A stretch of 42,216 nucleotides of DNA. It comes from Candidatus Zipacnadia bacterium. Its GTDB lineage: Bacteria > Armatimonadota > Zipacnadia > Zipacnadales > Zipacnadaceae. Below the pieces are notes generated by a model. The model searched no databases and was not told the origin of the DNA. It saw nothing but the letters and a program-made list of their open reading frames with translations. The DNA lies in assembly GCA_029820565.1 (NCBI GenBank), contig JALGUR010000039.1, forward strand, positions 1 through 42,216. Reading direction: 5' to 3'. Made by a program: the position numbers and the translations under genes. Positions within the stretch are counted from its first letter, which is position 1; every line of letters starts with the position of its first letter. Of this stretch, positions 41,380 through 42,216 are shown in pieces.

Positions 41380-42216
41380 CTATACGAGTGCCTTGATTTC
41401 TTCTAATAGGCCTTCCGTGGCCTGGGCTATTGGCGCCCGCTTGATTAGCTCCCCGTGGCGGAAGATGACGGCGTAGTCGCCGCCGCAGGCCAGGCCGATG
41501 TCGGCTTCCTTGGCCTCACCCGGGCCGTTGACCTCGCAGCCCATAACCGCGACCACAATCGGTGCGTCAATCTCCTGGAGGGCCTGCTGCACTTCTTCGG
41601 CTATGGGACGGAGGTCTACTTTGCAGCGCCCGCAGGTCGGGCAAGAGACCAAGCGCGGCCCGGACAGCAGCCCCAACTCAAGCAGGATGGCCCGCCCAAC
41701 TCGCACTTCCTCAATCGGGTCATCGGTCAGCGATACGCGCAGGGTATCGCCCAGGCCCTCGGCCAGTAGCAGCCCCAAGCCTACCGCTGATCTGGCTATT
41801 CCCGGCGAGCCAAATCCGGCCTCGGTAATTCCGATATGCAGGGGCACATCAGTCTGCTGAGCGAAGAGGCGGTTAGCGGCCAGGGTAGTAGGCACATTGG
41901 AAGCCTTGATAGATACTACAATATCGCGGAAGCCCAGCCTCTCGACATGCTCGAGACTGCGCACGGCACTTTCGGCGAGCGCTTCAGCGGTGGGATGACC
42001 GTATTTCTCCAGAATATCTTTCTCCAGCGATCCCGCGTTCACACCTAAGCGGATGGGAATGCCCGCGGCCTGCGCCGATGCGATGACCGCCGCGAGGCGG
42101 CGGTCATCGCCGATATTGCCCGGATTGATGCGCAGTTTGGCCGCGCCGCGTTCGGCAGCGGCTACGGCCAACCGATAATCAAAATGAATATCGGCTATGA
42201 CAGGTACTGGGCTGGC
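41380..42216 (-). CDS. ispG: 4-hydroxy-3-methylbut-2-enyl diphosphate synthase (IspG/GcpE), partial
   Basis: Iron-sulfur enzyme of the MEP isoprenoid pathway that converts methylerythritol cyclodiphosphate to HMBPP. The last 278 codons are present; the N-terminal part (about 70 residues or more) is beyond the right edge. The frame is open to the edge through VPVIADIHFDYRLAVAAAE, which is the conserved early IspG motif, so the internal ATG at 42171 is not the start. Cluster ligands are seen in SCPTCGRCKVDL and GCEVNGPGEAKEADIG, with the conserved Glu of the third ligand set. Other signatures: KLRINPGNIGD, GITEAGFGSPG and GDTLRVSLTDDP. It is convergent with the lipoprotein gene, with ten bases between. 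Confidence 0.97.
   Translation of the reverse strand, partial: ASPVPVIADIHFDYRLAVAAAERGAAKLRINPGNIGDDRRLAAVIASAQAAGIPIRLGVNAGSLEKDILEKYGHPTAEALAESAVRSLEHVERLGFRDIVVSIKASNVPTTLAANRLFAQQTDVPLHIGITEAGFGSPGIARSAVGLGLLLAEGLGDTLRVSLTDDPIEEVRVGRAILLELGLLSGPRLVSCPTCGRCKVDLRPIAEEVQQALQEIDAPIVVAVMGCEVNGPGEAKEADIGLACGGDYAVIFRHGELIKRAPIAQATEGLLEEIKALV

Noticed and set aside
1..42216. tRNA, rRNA, CRISPR arrays, IS elements, prophage
   Set aside because: No tRNA-like GTTCGAATC arm, no regular repeat-spacer array, and no transposase, integrase or phage protein among the genes.

Overview
The window reads as a chromosomal stretch of an uncultivated, probably diderm bacterium with moderately high G+C. It has a bacterial-type ProRS, an IspG of the MEP isoprenoid pathway, an ECF sigma/anti-sigma/RseB-like cassette, HtrA, an AAA_32-type Lon, LarB, Memo, a Clp1-like polynucleotide kinase, many Gfo/Idh and TIM-barrel sugar genes, and intergenic spacers full of short palindromic repeats. 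That mix recalls Armatimonadota or neighbouring uncultured phyla. This placement is an inference from gene content only. No tRNA, rRNA, CRISPR array, transposase or phage gene was seen.

Layout. 1-3484 (minus): a peptide/nickel-type ABC importer operon (SBP, DppB, DppC cut by the left edge). 3867-9415 (plus): two radical SAM enzymes, a GT-C membrane glycosyltransferase and a DPM1-like GT2 overlapping it by 4 bases. 9507-12091 (plus): two GNAT acetyltransferases (the second Eis-like) and an SRPBCC protein. 12222-20798 (minus): FlgM, RseB/MucB-like protein, zinc-finger anti-sigma, ECF sigma, YhaM-like exoribonuclease, Clp1-like kinase, a small membrane protein, DUF72 and Lon. 20973-23675 (plus): GH38 alpha-mannosidase. 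23848-28115: a carbohydrate or surface-type cluster (SPASM radical SAM, MDR dehydrogenase, alpha/alpha-toroid protein, methyltransferase) in which nearly every gene carries a lesion or an abnormal start. 28126-34317 (minus): sugar isomerase, polysaccharide deacetylase, HtrA, LarB, Gfo/Idh/MocA oxidoreductase. 34392-42216: zinc-ribbon/DUF4177 protein, small membrane protein, degenerate GGDEF protein, Memo, ProRS, a dockerin/NHL lipoprotein, and IspG cut by the right edge.

How the parts work together. The clearest circuit is envelope stress. The sigma/anti-sigma/RseB-like genes at 12.7-15.06 kb are matched by a textbook RpoE/AlgU-type promoter (GAACTT, 17 bases, TCAAA) in front of htrA at 32.2 kb. 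Next to the cassette, FlgM has a near-consensus sigma-28 promoter (TAAAGTTT, 11 bases, GACGATAC) although no flagellar gene is present, which suggests a flagellar regulon elsewhere in the genome. proS and the dockerin lipoprotein gene are served by two overlapping divergent sigma-70-type promoters built on one palindrome.

Several starts were moved from the longest reading frame because a good Shine-Dalgarno site decides them (FlgM, ProRS, Gfo/Idh, DUF4177 protein, first radical SAM gene, dockerin protein). One gene (MDR dehydrogenase) appears to start at CTG.
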